Below are positions 35,294-44,495 of a stretch of DNA of 47,959 nucleotides, piece by piece. Source of the stretch: Paracoccaceae bacterium (lineage in GTDB: Bacteria; Pseudomonadota; Alphaproteobacteria; Rhodobacterales; Rhodobacteraceae). The notes below the pieces were generated by a model. The model was not told the DNA's origin. It saw only the letters and a list, made by a program, of their open reading frames with translations, and ran no database searches. Every line of letters starts with the position of its first letter. Positions within the stretch are counted from its first letter, which is position 1. Location of the stretch: positions 1 through 47,959 of the forward strand of contig JAUZRU010000049.1 in assembly GCA_030950185.1 (NCBI GenBank). Reading direction: 5' to 3'. A program made the position numbers and the translations under genes.

Positions 35294-35335
35294 ATTGCGC
35301 AATAGCAAATTATGATATGCTATTAGTTACGCAAT
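35294..35335. promoter_or_regulatory. AT-rich segment with nested inverted repeat, possible operator upstream of phaA
   Basis: AATAGCA (35301-35307) pairs with TGCTATT (35318-35324) and ATTGCG (35294-35299) with CGCAAT (35330-35335). The surrounding 35275-35335 is strongly AT-rich against a GC-rich background. On the minus strand TTGCTA and TATATT are 18 bases apart, a plausible phaA promoter that would overlap the repeat. The whole gap 35167-35411 shows no gene. Confidence 0.5.
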
Positions 35336-35411
35336 GGTGTTGTTTTTCGGGAATGCCGCGATTGCAACTTGTGCCACCACTTGCGGTTCGGGGCGGCCGC
35401 GGCGGAGAGAA

Positions 35412-36242
35412 TCACGATGCGGCCGGAAGCGCGCTGTCGTTGTTCTGCCAGTCGGGGTTGGTTGTCGGATAGCCGAACAGATAGCCCTGCAGGCAATCTA
35501 TCCCCGCCGATTGCAGAAAGGCAGCTTCCTCTGGCGTTTCCACCGCCTCGGCCACGGTCAGCATGTCGAAATGCTGGCCGATCGACACCAGGGCGGCGGC
35601 CAGCACCTGGTTGTTGGCATCCTGATCGATGTTGCGGATGAACGATCCGTCGATCTTGAGGATGTCGAAGTAGAAATCCTTGAGATAGCGGAAGGCGGTA
35701 TAGCCGGCGCCGAAATCGTCCAGCGCAAAGGAAATGCCACGCCGGTGCATGTCGGCCATGAACACCGTCACGAGGTCGGGCATGACCATTGCCGAGGATT
35801 CGGTGATCTCGAGGATCAGCCTTTCGGCGCTTGTCGGATTGCGGGCGAGCCCGCGATTCAGCGTTTCCATCCAGCGGGGGTAACCGATCGAGCGTGCCGA
35901 CATGTTGACTGAAAGGCGCAGGGTCGGAAAACGGGCAAGCGCCTTGAGCCCTTCTTCCAGCGCAAGACAATCAAGGATGCGCCCGACCTCGCGGGTTTCC
36001 GCGACATGCATGAACTGGCCGGCGGGCAGTATCTTGCCGCCGCGGTCAAGGATGCGGATCAGCCCCTCGTAAAAGGCGGTGCGATCCGGCGCGCGGGCCG
36101 AGACCACCGGCTGGTAGGCCAGCAGCACGTCGCCCCGCTTGACGGCATCCTCGATCAGACGAAAGATCGCCCGATCCTGTTGGCCCGAGGCAACGGACAG
36201 CGGGTTTTCCATCGGGTCGGCAATAGCGGTGGCGGCAGTCAT
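35412..36242 (-). CDS. EAL-domain protein, probable cyclic di-GMP phosphodiesterase
   Basis: The 276-aa protein is a stand-alone EAL domain with no sensor or membrane part. The signature reads FYEGLIRI, so EAL is EGL. The other catalytic positions look intact: SVNMSA (Asn), LEITES (Glu), LDDFGAGYTAF (Asp-Asp), ILKIDGSFI (Lys), VAEAVET (Glu) and LQGYLFG (Gln). Activity is therefore likely but should be treated as unproven. GGAGGAGGG precedes the ATG. It is divergent from tag and could counter PleD. Confidence 0.87.
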   Translation of the reverse strand: MTAATAIADPMENPLSVASGQQDRAIFRLIEDAVKRGDVLLAYQPVVSARAPDRTAFYEGLIRILDRGGKILPAGQFMHVAETREVGRILDCLALEEGLKALARFPTLRLSVNMSARSIGYPRWMETLNRGLARNPTSAERLILEITESSAMVMPDLVTVFMADMHRRGISFALDDFGAGYTAFRYLKDFYFDILKIDGSFIRNIDQDANNQVLAAALVSIGQHFDMLTVAEAVETPEEAAFLQSAGIDCLQGYLFGYPTTNPDWQNNDSALPAAS

Positions 36243-36377
36243 CTGTTCCCTCCTCCTCGGCGGTTTGTGGGGGCAGAATGGCGCGAGGCGGGTAAATATC
36301 CGGTAAATATTCGCAGTTTGTTCCAATTTTCGACAAGTGAGTGTAAACTTTTCAATCCATTGAATCTTGGAGGAAAA

Positions 36378-36959
36378 ATGCAAAATCGCTGCCCCTGGTG
36401 TGGAAATGCAGAAATATATGTTCATTATCACGATACCGAATGGGGCGTTCCCGAACGTGACAGCCGCGCCCTGTTCGAAAAGCTGATTCTAGACGGTTTC
36501 CAGGCGGGGCTCAGCTGGCTGACCATACTTAAAAAGCGAGATGCCTTTCGTGCGGCTTTTGACGGCTTCGATCCCGAGGCAATCGCGCGGTATGGTTCGG
36601 CCGATGTCGCGCGTCTGCTGGATGACGCCGGCATCATTCGCCACCGCGGCAAGATCGAGGCAACCATCGGCAATGCCCGCGCCTGGCTGAAGATCGAGGA
36701 ACATGGCGGTTTCACCGATTTCCTGTGGCGCCATGTGGACGGTCGGCCGCTGGTCAACCATTTCACCACCATGGACGAGGTTCCCGCACAGACCGAACTT
36801 TCCGGCCGCCTGTCGCGCGAACTCAAGGCCGCGGGGTTCAAATTCGTCGGGCCCACGATCGTTTACGCCTTCATGCAGGCCGTGGGCATGGTCAACGATC
36901 ACCTGGTCCGCTGCCCGCGCCACCGCGAGGTGCAGGAACTACCCCTCGGGGGTGGATGA
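36378..36959 (+). CDS. tag: DNA-3-methyladenine glycosylase I
   Basis: The 193-aa protein excises 3-methyladenine. It starts MQNRCPWCGNAEIYVHYHDTEWG, with the zinc/active-region residues of Tag; FEKLILDGFQAGLSWLTILKKR follows, and the C-terminal MVNDHLVRCPRH carries the His/Cys zinc ligands. GGAGGAAAA precedes the ATG. The upstream region is AT-rich and shared with the divergent EAL gene. The last 21 bases overlap the convergent hydroxylase gene. Confidence 0.95.
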   Translation: MQNRCPWCGNAEIYVHYHDTEWGVPERDSRALFEKLILDGFQAGLSWLTILKKRDAFRAAFDGFDPEAIARYGSADVARLLDDAGIIRHRGKIEATIGNARAWLKIEEHGGFTDFLWRHVDGRPLVNHFTTMDEVPAQTELSGRLSRELKAAGFKFVGPTIVYAFMQAVGMVNDHLVRCPRHREVQELPLGGG

Positions 36960-37853
36960 GCCTTTGGTCTGCCACTGTTCCTTGATCCGGTCGGTAGTCA
37001 GGCGGCTGCCGTCATGGCTCCATCCCGGCGGGGCCAGCGCATAGGCGAGGCGCTGTTGCAGGGTCAGACCGGGGCGCAGAACGTCGCGGAAAAGGGCGAT
37101 CCATTCATGGAAGGCCACAAGCAGCAGGTTGAAGGTGCCGAGGTTGCGCACCAGCCCGTATTCGACCGGCTCGTTCTCATCCTCGGGAACGAAGGTGCCG
37201 AACAGCTTGTCCCAGATGATGAAGACGCCGGCATAATTGGCATCCAGATATTTCGGGTTGCGCCCGTGATGCACGCGGTGGTGGCTGGGCGTGTTCATCA
37301 CCGCCTCGAACCAGCGGGGCATGCGGTTGATGGCCTCGGTATGGATCCAGAACTGGTAGATCAGGTTCAGCCCGCCCACAAAGATCACCATCGCCGGATG
37401 AAAGCCCAGCAAAAGCAGGGGCACCCGCACCACCATCATCAGGGTGAACGTGCCGGTCCAGGTCTGGCGCAGCGCGGTCGTCAGGTTGTAGTGCTGGCTG
37501 GAATGGTGGTTCACATGGCTGGCCCAGACCCACCGCACCCGGTGGCCGAAACGGTGTACCCAGTAATAGCGCAGATCATCCAGAACAAAGCACAGCACCA
37601 CCACCCACCAGGCGGTGCCCAGATCGAACAGGCGGAACTGCCAGACCCAGTTGAAGAATCCCCAGGCGATAAAGCCGAAAACGATACCTGCCGCCACATT
37701 TCCCGCCCCCATCAGCAACGAGGTCAGCGCGTCGCGTGCCTCGTACCGCCCGCCCTTGCGGCGCAGTTTGATCCACAGCAGCTCGGCCAGGATGGCCGCC
37801 ACGAACAGCGGTACGGCCATGTCGACGACATTGGGGTAGTGGGGTGCGGTCAT
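36939..37853 (-). CDS. Sterol desaturase/fatty acid hydroxylase family protein
   Basis: The 304-aa integral membrane di-iron enzyme has the His clusters HRFGH, HVNHHSS and HRVHHGRN plus an additional HTEAINR segment, with at least four membrane helices. Its ATG overlaps the stop of the preceding gene by 4 bases (ATGA). Relatives hydroxylate or desaturate lipids, carotenoids or sterols; the substrate is unknown. Coupling to the small membrane protein suggests a shared envelope-lipid role (inference). Confidence 0.88.
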   Translation of the reverse strand: MTAPHYPNVVDMAVPLFVAAILAELLWIKLRRKGGRYEARDALTSLLMGAGNVAAGIVFGFIAWGFFNWVWQFRLFDLGTAWWVVVLCFVLDDLRYYWVHRFGHRVRWVWASHVNHHSSQHYNLTTALRQTWTGTFTLMMVVRVPLLLLGFHPAMVIFVGGLNLIYQFWIHTEAINRMPRWFEAVMNTPSHHRVHHGRNPKYLDANYAGVFIIWDKLFGTFVPEDENEPVEYGLVRNLGTFNLLLVAFHEWIALFRDVLRPGLTLQQRLAYALAPPGWSHDGSRLTTDRIKEQWQTKGSSTPEG

Positions 37854-38284
37854 GTGATGTCCTCCAGCAGGGCGCGCCAGTTGCGGCGCAGCTCGGCGTC
37901 GTGCAGGGGGATCGAGATCTTCGGCGCGGTGACATCATCCGTCCTGACGACCAGCCCCTTGTCATGTTCGGTCAGCTTCAACGGCATGTCCAGAAGGCGC
38001 GTTACCGGGTCGGCCCCCATCGACCACAGCAACCCCGGTCTGGTTTCGGTCACGATCAGCGCATGTGTGCCGGCCGGGTTGACCATCGCCCTTGTGGCGG
38101 GGTGAAAGGGGTTGCGGTGGTTCCATGCCTCGATTGCCTCATCCGCCGTCGCAAAGATCAGCCGCGGGGTCGGTCGCAAGAGCAGGATCAACAGGGTGAT
38201 CCCGGCGATCCCGGCTATGACGACGGGCAGTAGGATGTTCAGTGGCAAAGGGCAGGCCCCGCTTGTTGTTGGCGTAGCGGGCAC
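37850..38284 (-). CDS. Small membrane-anchored protein of unknown function
   Basis: The 144-aa reading has a membrane helix near the N-terminus (LNILLPVVIAGIAGITLLIL) and a soluble domain of about 100 residues (ADEAIEAWNHRNPFHPATRA, GTHALIVTETRPGLLWSMG). I recognise no family. The start is uncertain: GTG 38284 has no clear ribosome site, while TTG 38248 has GGGG 8 bases upstream and puts the helix at the very start. It is translationally coupled (ATGA) to the hydroxylase. Confidence 0.7.
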   Translation of the reverse strand: MPATPTTSGACPLPLNILLPVVIAGIAGITLLILLLRPTPRLIFATADEAIEAWNHRNPFHPATRAMVNPAGTHALIVTETRPGLLWSMGADPVTRLLDMPLKLTEHDKGLVVRTDDVTAPKISIPLHDAELRRNWRALLEDIT

Positions 38285-38413
38285 GCTGGATCATGGGGCC
38301 GGTTATGTCAACCTGCGTGATCTGCTGCGCGAACCGGACCTTGTGCGAAATTTCCGAAGATACGGGTTGCGATTCCAGCCCGCCGGTTGCCATGACCGGC
38401 CTGGTTCACGCGT

Positions 38414-38435
38414 TGGTCCGAAGATCACCGGACCA
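38414..38435 (-). terminator. Perfect 7-bp hairpin after tlpA
   Basis: TGGTCCG (38414-38420) and CGGACCA (38429-38435) pair around 8 bases, 10 bases past the tlpA stop on the minus strand; there is no T-tract. A second hairpin GCCGGT/ACCGGC lies at 38382-38400. The gap 38285-38445 has no gene. Confidence 0.5.
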
Positions 38436-38445
38436 CTACCACGCC

Positions 38446-39018
38446 CTATCCCCCAAGCAACCCCTTGATCAGGCTCAGGGCCTCGGGGCTGCTCCAGTTC
38501 GCATCCCCGACCATGCGTGCGATTTCCTTGCCGTCGGGATCAAGGATCACCGTTGTCGGCAGGCCGAAGACCGCCGCCTGACCGCTCAGCCTCTGGCCGG
38601 GGTCGCGCAGGGTGGTCAGGTTCGTTACCTTGATTTCCTTGAAGAAACGGGTGATCGCGGGTTTCGGGTTGTGCCCCACCGCCACCAGCAGAACCTGAAA
38701 CCTGTCGCTGCCCATCTGTTCTTGCAGGGCCGCCAGCGAGGGCATTTCGGCACGACACGGTGCGCACCAGGTGGCCCAGAAGTTCAGCACCACATATCTG
38801 CCCTTGAATTCGTCAAGTGTGCGCGCGTTCCCCTGCATGTCCTCGATTTCCACCCGGGGCATGTCGGCGGGCTGCTTGTGAACCGCCAGCTTGCGCATCT
38901 CGCCTGCGCGCATCTCGCGCAGCTCGGCCGGGCTGGGGGTGCCTGCATGAACAGGAATTGCACCAAGGCTCAATGCAACGTATAGCACGGCGGAAAGCAG
39001 GGGCTTGGCGAAGGTCAT
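38446..39018 (-). CDS. tlpA: TlpA-like periplasmic thiol-disulfide oxidoreductase
   Basis: The 190-aa protein has a signal peptide (about 1-25, ending PVHA) and a thioredoxin-like domain with [17 protein letters not shown] and the cis-Pro region [10 protein letters not shown]. Such proteins keep periplasmic cysteines reduced, for example in cytochrome c or oxidase maturation. GAGGAG precedes the ATG. It is divergent from argH with only 33 bases between starts, so at least one promoter must reach into coding sequence. Confidence 0.92.
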   Translation of the reverse strand: MTFAKPLLSAVLYVALSLGAIPVHAGTPSPAELREMRAGEMRKLAVHKQPADMPRVEIEDMQGNARTLDEFKGRYVVLNFWATWCAPCRAEMPSLAALQEQMGSDRFQVLLVAVGHNPKPAITRFFKEIKVTNLTTLRDPGQRLSGQAAVFGLPTTVILDPDGKEIARMVGDANWSSPEALSLIKGLLGG

Positions 39019-39051
39019 TTCAGGGCTCCTCGAACAACCAGAGATACGGAC

Positions 39052-40446
39052 ATGCCGGACAGCAAATCATCAAATGCAATGTGGGGCGGGCGGTTTGCCG
39101 ACGCTCCGGATGCCATCATGGAGGCGATCAACGCCTCTATAGGTTTTGACAAGCGGATGGCCCGACAGGATATCGAAGGCTCGCGCGCCCATGCGTTGAT
39201 GCTTGCGGCACGGGGTATCATCACTGATAGCGATGCCGACAAGATACGGGAAGGCCTTCTCACCATATTGTCAGAAATCGAGCGCGGCGAATTCGAATTC
39301 TCGACCGCGCTGGAAGACATCCACATGAATGTCGAATCCCGCCTGCGCGAGCTGATCGGCGATGCGGCCGGCCGGCTGCATACGGCGCGTTCGCGCAATG
39401 ACCAGGTTGCGACCGATTTCAAGCTGTGGGTGCGCGACCAGATGGACGCGACGATCGAGGGGCTGGGCGCGCTCATGCGGGCGCTGGTCGCCCAGGCCGA
39501 GGCCGGCGCCGACATGGTCATGCCCGGCTTCACCCATCTGCAGGTGGCCCAGCCGGTGACATGGGGCCACCACATGCTGGCCTATGTCGAAATGTTCAAC
39601 CGCGACATGGGGCGGTTCCGCGATGCCCGCGCCCGCATGAACGAATGCCCCCTGGGCGCGGCGGCGCTGGCTGGCACATCCTTTCCCATCGACCGCGAGA
39701 TGACCGCCCAGGCGCTGGGCTTTGACCGGCCCAGTGCCAATTCGCTGGATGCGGTGTCGGATCGCGACTTTGCGCTGGAATTCCTGTCAGCGGCGGCGAT
39801 CACCGCCACCCATCTTTCGCGCATGGCCGAAGAGCTGGTGATCTGGTCGTCGGCGCAGTTCCGTTTCGTCACCCTGTCCGACAGGTTCTCGACCGGCTCA
39901 TCCATCATGCCGCAGAAGAAGAACCCCGACGCGGCCGAGCTGATCCGTGCCAAGGTGGGGCGGATCAATGGCGCGCTGGTGGCGCTGCTGACGGTGATGA
40001 AGGGGCTGCCGCTGGCCTATTCCAAGGACATGCAGGAAGACAAGGAACAGGTCTTTGACGCCGCCGACAGCCTGGCGCTGGCGCTGGCGGCAATGGCCGG
40101 CATGGTTGCCGACATGCGCCCCAATGCCGCAGCTCTGGAACAGGCCGCGGGTGCGGGATTTTCCACCGCGACCGACCTTGCCGACTGGCTGGTGCGGCGG
40201 CTGAACATGCCGTTTCGCGACGCCCATCACGTGACCGGCGCGTTGGTGAAACTGGCCGAGGACAAGGGCTGCGACCTGCCCGATCTGGCGCTGGACGAGA
40301 TGCAGGCGGTATGCGCCGACATCACGGATGAGGTCTATTCGGTGCTGGGGGTGCATAATTCGGTGAACAGCCGCAAGAGTTATGGTGGCACCGCGCCCGA
40401 ACAGGTGCGTGCACAGGTCGCGCGCTGGAAGGAGATGTTGGGATGA
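39052..40446 (+). CDS. argH: Argininosuccinate lyase
   Basis: The 464-aa enzyme cleaves argininosuccinate to arginine and fumarate. It has [20 protein letters not shown] at the N-terminus, [13 protein letters not shown], and the superfamily signature [18 protein letters not shown] with the catalytic Ser loop. Full length. The stop overlaps the lptM start (ATGA), so the two are coupled. Confidence 0.97.
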   Translation: MPDSKSSNAMWGGRFADAPDAIMEAINASIGFDKRMARQDIEGSRAHALMLAARGIITDSDADKIREGLLTILSEIERGEFEFSTALEDIHMNVESRLRELIGDAAGRLHTARSRNDQVATDFKLWVRDQMDATIEGLGALMRALVAQAEAGADMVMPGFTHLQVAQPVTWGHHMLAYVEMFNRDMGRFRDARARMNECPLGAAALAGTSFPIDREMTAQALGFDRPSANSLDAVSDRDFALEFLSAAAITATHLSRMAEELVIWSSAQFRFVTLSDRFSTGSSIMPQKKNPDAAELIRAKVGRINGALVALLTVMKGLPLAYSKDMQEDKEQVFDAADSLALALAAMAGMVADMRPNAAALEQAAGAGFSTATDLADWLVRRLNMPFRDAHHVTGALVKLAEDKGCDLPDLALDEMQAVCADITDEVYSVLGVHNSVNSRKSYGGTAPEQVRAQVARWKEMLG

Positions 40447-40547
40447 AGGCGATCATTGTCACGCTGCTGCTGGCCGCACCCCTGCTGGCCGGCTGCGGTG
40501 TCAAGGGCGACCCGCTGACGCCGCCCGCGAAAGCCACGGCGCAGTAA
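40443..40547 (+). CDS. lptM: LptM-like small lipoprotein
   Basis: The 34-residue product has a lipoprotein signal ([18 protein letters not shown], lipobox LAGC) and the short mature sequence [16 protein letters not shown] after the Cys. This is the LptM/YifL signature (Cys-G-x-K-G-x-x-x-x-P), a lipoprotein that assists assembly of the LPS translocon LptDE. Position before lysA and after argH matches many proteobacteria. ATGA overlap with argH. Confidence 0.88.
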   Translation: MKAIIVTLLLAAPLLAGCGVKGDPLTPPAKATAQ

Positions 40548-40564
40548 GGGCGGCAGGCCGGGCA

Positions 40565-40605
40565 CAGGCGCTGCGCGCCTGGTGAGTATTTATGCAAAGA
40601 AGAAG
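40565..40605 (+). repeat. Hairpin plus 22-bp gene-end element, copy 2
   Basis: A perfect stem CAGGCGC/GCGCCTG (40565-40571 with 40575-40581, 3-base loop) is followed after two bases by GAGTATTT, AT, GCAAAGAAGAAG (40584-40605). It starts 17 bases after the lptM stop. Identical apart from two bases to copies at 18707-18728 (minus) and 46240-46261. Confidence 0.85.
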
Positions 40606-40644
40606 GCCGGGAAAAGGGACGGCCCAGGAAGGGAATATCCGCAG

Positions 40645-41910
40645 ATGGATCACTTTGACTACCGCAACGGCGTGCTGCATGCCGAGGATGTGCCCCTGCC
40701 CGAGATCGCGGCCACCGTGGGCACGCCTGTCTATGTCTATTCGGCGGCGACCTTCCGGCGGCATTACCAGCTGTTTGACGAGGCCCTCGCGGGCATGGAT
40801 CACCTGATCTGCTATGCGATGAAGGCCAATGGCAATCTGGCGGTTCTCAAGCTGATGAACGATCTGGGCGCTGGTGTCGATGTGGTGTCGGGCGGCGAAT
40901 ATGCCAAGGCCCGCGCGGCCGGCGTGCCGGGCGAACGCATCGTGTTTTCGGGCGTGGGAAAGACGCGGGATGAGATGCGCGCGGCCCTTGAGGGCGGCAT
41001 CCGGCAGTTCAATGTGGAAAGCGAGCCCGAATTGCTGGCGCTTGGCGAGGTTGCGGTCGCGATGGGGCTGCGGGCGCCGATGGCGTTGCGCGTCAACCCG
41101 GATGTGGATGCAAGAACCCACGCCAAGATTGCCACCGGCAAGTCGGAAAACAAGTTCGGCATTCCCATTTCACGCGCGCGCGAAGTCTATGCGCGTGCCG
41201 CCGCGCTGCCGGGGATCGAGGTCGTCGGGGTGGATGTGCATATCGGTTCGCAGCTGACAGATCTGGCACCCTTCGAGGCGGCCTTTGAAAAGCTGGCCGA
41301 CCTCACCCGCGCCCTGCGCGCCGACGGGCATGTGATTTCGCGGCTCGATCTGGGGGGCGGGCTTGGAATTCCTTATGATCAGGGCAACAGCATGCCGCCC
41401 CAGCCCCATGATTATGGCGAGGTCGTCAGGCGCACGGTGGGCGATCTGGGCTGCGAGATCGAGATCGAACCGGGCCGCCTGATCGCCGGCAATGCCGGGA
41501 TATTGCTGTCGCGGGTGATCTGGCTGAAACATGGCGAGGGGCGCGATTTCCTGATCGTCGACGCTGCCATGAACGACCTTGTGCGCCCGGCCATGTATGA
41601 GGCGTATCACGATATCGTGCCGGTGGTTCAGCCCGCGCCGGGGGCGGCGCGCGCGCCGGTCGATGTTGTGGGCCCCGTCTGCGAGACGGGCGATACATTC
41701 GTGCGGGGTTGCGAAATGCCCGTTCTGGGATCTGACGACCTGATCGCCTTCCGCTCGGCCGGGGCCTATGGTGCGGTGATGGCGTCCGAATACAACATGC
41801 GCCCGCTGGTGCCCGAGGTCATGGTCAGCGGCGATCAATTCGCTGTCATCCGCGCACGGCCCAGCTTTGACGAAATGATAAACCGCGATAAGGTGCCCGA
41901 GTGGTTGTAA
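40645..41910 (+). CDS. lysA: Diaminopimelate decarboxylase
   Basis: The 421-aa fold-type III PLP enzyme makes lysine from meso-diaminopimelate. The PLP-Lys is in ICYAMKANGN, the phosphate-binding glycines in LDLGGGLGIPY, and the catalytic Cys in VGPVCETGDTF. ATG 40645 (MDHFDYRNGVLHAEDVPLP) has GGAAGGG upstream; the frame also reads through the upstream repeat, but that extension is not family-like. It is followed by the DUF4175 gene after 45 bases. Confidence 0.96.
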   Translation: MDHFDYRNGVLHAEDVPLPEIAATVGTPVYVYSAATFRRHYQLFDEALAGMDHLICYAMKANGNLAVLKLMNDLGAGVDVVSGGEYAKARAAGVPGERIVFSGVGKTRDEMRAALEGGIRQFNVESEPELLALGEVAVAMGLRAPMALRVNPDVDARTHAKIATGKSENKFGIPISRAREVYARAAALPGIEVVGVDVHIGSQLTDLAPFEAAFEKLADLTRALRADGHVISRLDLGGGLGIPYDQGNSMPPQPHDYGEVVRRTVGDLGCEIEIEPGRLIAGNAGILLSRVIWLKHGEGRDFLIVDAAMNDLVRPAMYEAYHDIVPVVQPAPGAARAPVDVVGPVCETGDTFVRGCEMPVLGSDDLIAFRSAGAYGAVMASEYNMRPLVPEVMVSGDQFAVIRARPSFDEMINRDKVPEWL

Positions 41911-41955
41911 GGCGGCAGTAACCGGAAGGCGCGCGAGGGCGGGCCGGGAAGCGAA

Positions 41956-44445
41956 ATGCAGGAAAACGGGCCAGACGGCAGGGACGAAGGCCCCTCCATA
42001 CCGGAGGGGGTGCCTGCGCTGTTGCGTCGGCCGCTGTTTCTGACCCGGCTCGGCATGATTGCCGAGCGCATGACCACTGCGTTCTGGCCCTTGTGGTCAT
42101 GGCTGTTCCTGATCTGGACCGTTCTTTCCTTTGATTTCATCAACCGGCTGTCCGTCGAGGTTGCCTATGTGCTGGCTTTGGCCGCGGCGGCGGGTGCGCT
42201 GGGCTTTCTGGTTCACGGGCTGCGCAGTTTTCGCTGGCCTTCGGTCGAAGATGCCCTGGATCGGCTGGACCGTTCGCTTGAAGGCCGGCCGCTGAGCGCG
42301 CTTGGTGATGATCTGGCCATCGGCGGCAACGATCCGGCGGCCCGTGCCGTATGGCAGGCGCATCTGGAACGCATGGCCGCGCGTCTGGCGCAGGCCCGTG
42401 CGGTGCGTCCCGATCTGCGCCTGTCCTCGCGCGATCCCTGGGGCCTGCGCTATCTGGCGGCAACCGGCCTGGTGGTGGCGCTGATCTTTGGCTCGATCCA
42501 GCTGACCCGGCCGGGCGGTGTGCCGATCCTTGCCGGCAAGGGCAAGGCGATTGCCGCCGGCCCCTCCTTCGAGGGGTGGATCCAGCCGCCGCGCTATACC
42601 GGGATGCCGGTGATCTATATCAACAAGGCGCCCACGGACGCACCCTTGCCAGTGCCCCAGGGCAGCACCGTCACCTTGCGCCTGTACGGGGCCGAGGGCG
42701 CGGTGAGCTATTCCGAAAACGTCTCTGACCCTGCCGGCAAGGCTGCACCGGACAAAACCGATGCAGGCCATGTCTTCAAGGTTGTCCGTTCGGGCCAGTT
42801 GACCATCCGTGCGCCCGGCACACGCAAGAGCTGGCAGATCAGGATGATCCCGGACCAGCTGCCCATGGTGGCCATCACCGGCCCGATCGAGGCCGACGGA
42901 AGCGGCGCCATGACCCTGACCTTCAGTGCCAGCGACGATTACGGGGTGGTCGGCGGCACCGTGACCATCCGGCTGGATCTGGCCGAGGTCGAGCGCCGCC
43001 ATGGCCTTGCCCTGCCGCCCGAACCCCGCCCCGAAATCACGCTTGACCTTCCCATGCCCTTTCGTGGCGATCGCAAGCAGTTCACCGACAAGCTGGTCGA
43101 GGATCTTTCCAAAAGCCCCTGGGCTGGCCTGCCCGTAACGCTGACCGTTCAGGCGGTGGATGCGCGCGGCCAGAAGGCCCTTGCCGAACCCGAATCGCTG
43201 ATTCTGCCGGGGCGGCGTTTTTTTGCGCCGCTGGCTGCCGCGGTGGCCGAGCAGCGCCGCGATCTGCTGTGGAACCGCAAGAACGCCCACCGGGTTGCAC
43301 AGGTGCTGCGCGCGGTCAGCTACAGGCCCGAGGACGTGTTCGACAACATGTCGGCCTATCTCGTGCTGCGCTCGGCCATCCGGCGGCTTGAATTCAACAT
43401 GAACCCGGCGCTGCCTGCCGCCACCCGAGACGAGGTGGCCGAGATGCTGTGGCATGTGGCGACATTGATCGAGGATGGCGACCTGTCAGATGCGGAAAAG
43501 CGCCTGAAACGGGCGCAGGAAAGGCTGTCCGAGGCATTGCGCAAGGGGGGCAGCGATCAGGAAATCGCCCGTCTGACAGACGAACTTGCCCGCGCCATGC
43601 AGGACTACCTCGACAAGATGGCCCGCAATGGCAAGCAGGACCAGCAACAGGCGCAGGGCGAGACGCGTGAAATCACCGCCGATCAGCTGCGCCAGATGCT
43701 CGACCGGATACAGGAACTGTTCAAACAGGGGCGCAAGGCCGAGGCCCAGGCCCTGCTGCAACAGTTCAACGCCATCATGCGCAACATCCAGTCGGCTCGG
43801 CGCGGCGGCAAGGGCGAGGGGGGTGGCCAGCAGGCCTTGCGCGGCCTTGGCGACACATTGCGCCAGCAGCAACGCCTGTCGGACGAGGCCTTTCGCCGCT
43901 TGCAACGCGAATTCAACGGTGGCGAGCCGGGGCGGCAGGGGCAGGGCGAAACGCCCGGTCCGGGTGAATTGGCCAAAAGGCAGCAGGCCTTGCGCAATCT
44001 GCTGAACGACCAGCGCAAGAACCTGCCCGCCGGCGGAACCGAAGAGGGCAAGGCCGCGCGCGAGGCCCTCAGGCGGGCCGAACGCGAAATGGGAAAGGCC
44101 GAACAGTCCTTGAAAAACGGTGACCTTCCCAAGGCGCTGGATGATCAGGCCGCGGCGCTGGAGGCGCTGCGCGAGGGTCTGCTGAATCTGGGGCGCGATC
44201 TGGCACGTCGTCAGGGCCAGCCGGGGCAGAATGGGCAGGCGGGGGCGAACGGCCCCCCGCGTGACCCGCTTGGTCGCCCGATGGGGCGCGACGGGCGGAT
44301 CGGCCGTGATCGCGCGCTGTCGCTGGAAGAAAGCCCCTGGCGGCGTTCGCAGGAACTGATGCGCGAAATCCGCCGGCGCTCGGGCGAAACCCGACGCCCG
44401 CGTTACGAGCGCGATTACCTGAAACGTCTGCTCGATCGGTTCTGA
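41956..44445 (+). CDS. DUF4175/TIGR02302 family protein
   Basis: The 829-aa protein is of unknown function. It has two or three membrane helices near the N-terminus (about 43-60, 68-88 and 158-175), a beta-rich middle (about 200-420), and a long C-terminal region rich in Gln, Gly, Arg and Glu. That tail is helical, with low-complexity stretches such as GKQDQQQAQGE and GQPGQNGQAGANGPPRD. This is the alphaproteobacterial TIGR02302 pattern. A large extracytoplasmic part is predicted. GGAAG precedes the ATG. It follows lysA and is probably co-transcribed. Confidence 0.88.
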   Translation: MQENGPDGRDEGPSIPEGVPALLRRPLFLTRLGMIAERMTTAFWPLWSWLFLIWTVLSFDFINRLSVEVAYVLALAAAAGALGFLVHGLRSFRWPSVEDALDRLDRSLEGRPLSALGDDLAIGGNDPAARAVWQAHLERMAARLAQARAVRPDLRLSSRDPWGLRYLAATGLVVALIFGSIQLTRPGGVPILAGKGKAIAAGPSFEGWIQPPRYTGMPVIYINKAPTDAPLPVPQGSTVTLRLYGAEGAVSYSENVSDPAGKAAPDKTDAGHVFKVVRSGQLTIRAPGTRKSWQIRMIPDQLPMVAITGPIEADGSGAMTLTFSASDDYGVVGGTVTIRLDLAEVERRHGLALPPEPRPEITLDLPMPFRGDRKQFTDKLVEDLSKSPWAGLPVTLTVQAVDARGQKALAEPESLILPGRRFFAPLAAAVAEQRRDLLWNRKNAHRVAQVLRAVSYRPEDVFDNMSAYLVLRSAIRRLEFNMNPALPAATRDEVAEMLWHVATLIEDGDLSDAEKRLKRAQERLSEALRKGGSDQEIARLTDELARAMQDYLDKMARNGKQDQQQAQGETREITADQLRQMLDRIQELFKQGRKAEAQALLQQFNAIMRNIQSARRGGKGEGGGQQALRGLGDTLRQQQRLSDEAFRRLQREFNGGEPGRQGQGETPGPGELAKRQQALRNLLNDQRKNLPAGGTEEGKAAREALRRAEREMGKAEQSLKNGDLPKALDDQAAALEALREGLLNLGRDLARRQGQPGQNGQAGANGPPRDPLGRPMGRDGRIGRDRALSLEESPWRRSQELMREIRRRSGETRRPRYERDYLKRLLDRF

Positions 44446-44495
44446 GAGGCCGCGTCAGGCGGAAACCCCTCGCTCGCGATCTGGTTCCCGCGCCT

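Noticed and set aside
35275-35340. AT-rich island as a sign of horizontal transfer
   Set aside because: It is only about 60 bases, purely intergenic, and flanked by native-looking genes; a regulatory role fits better.
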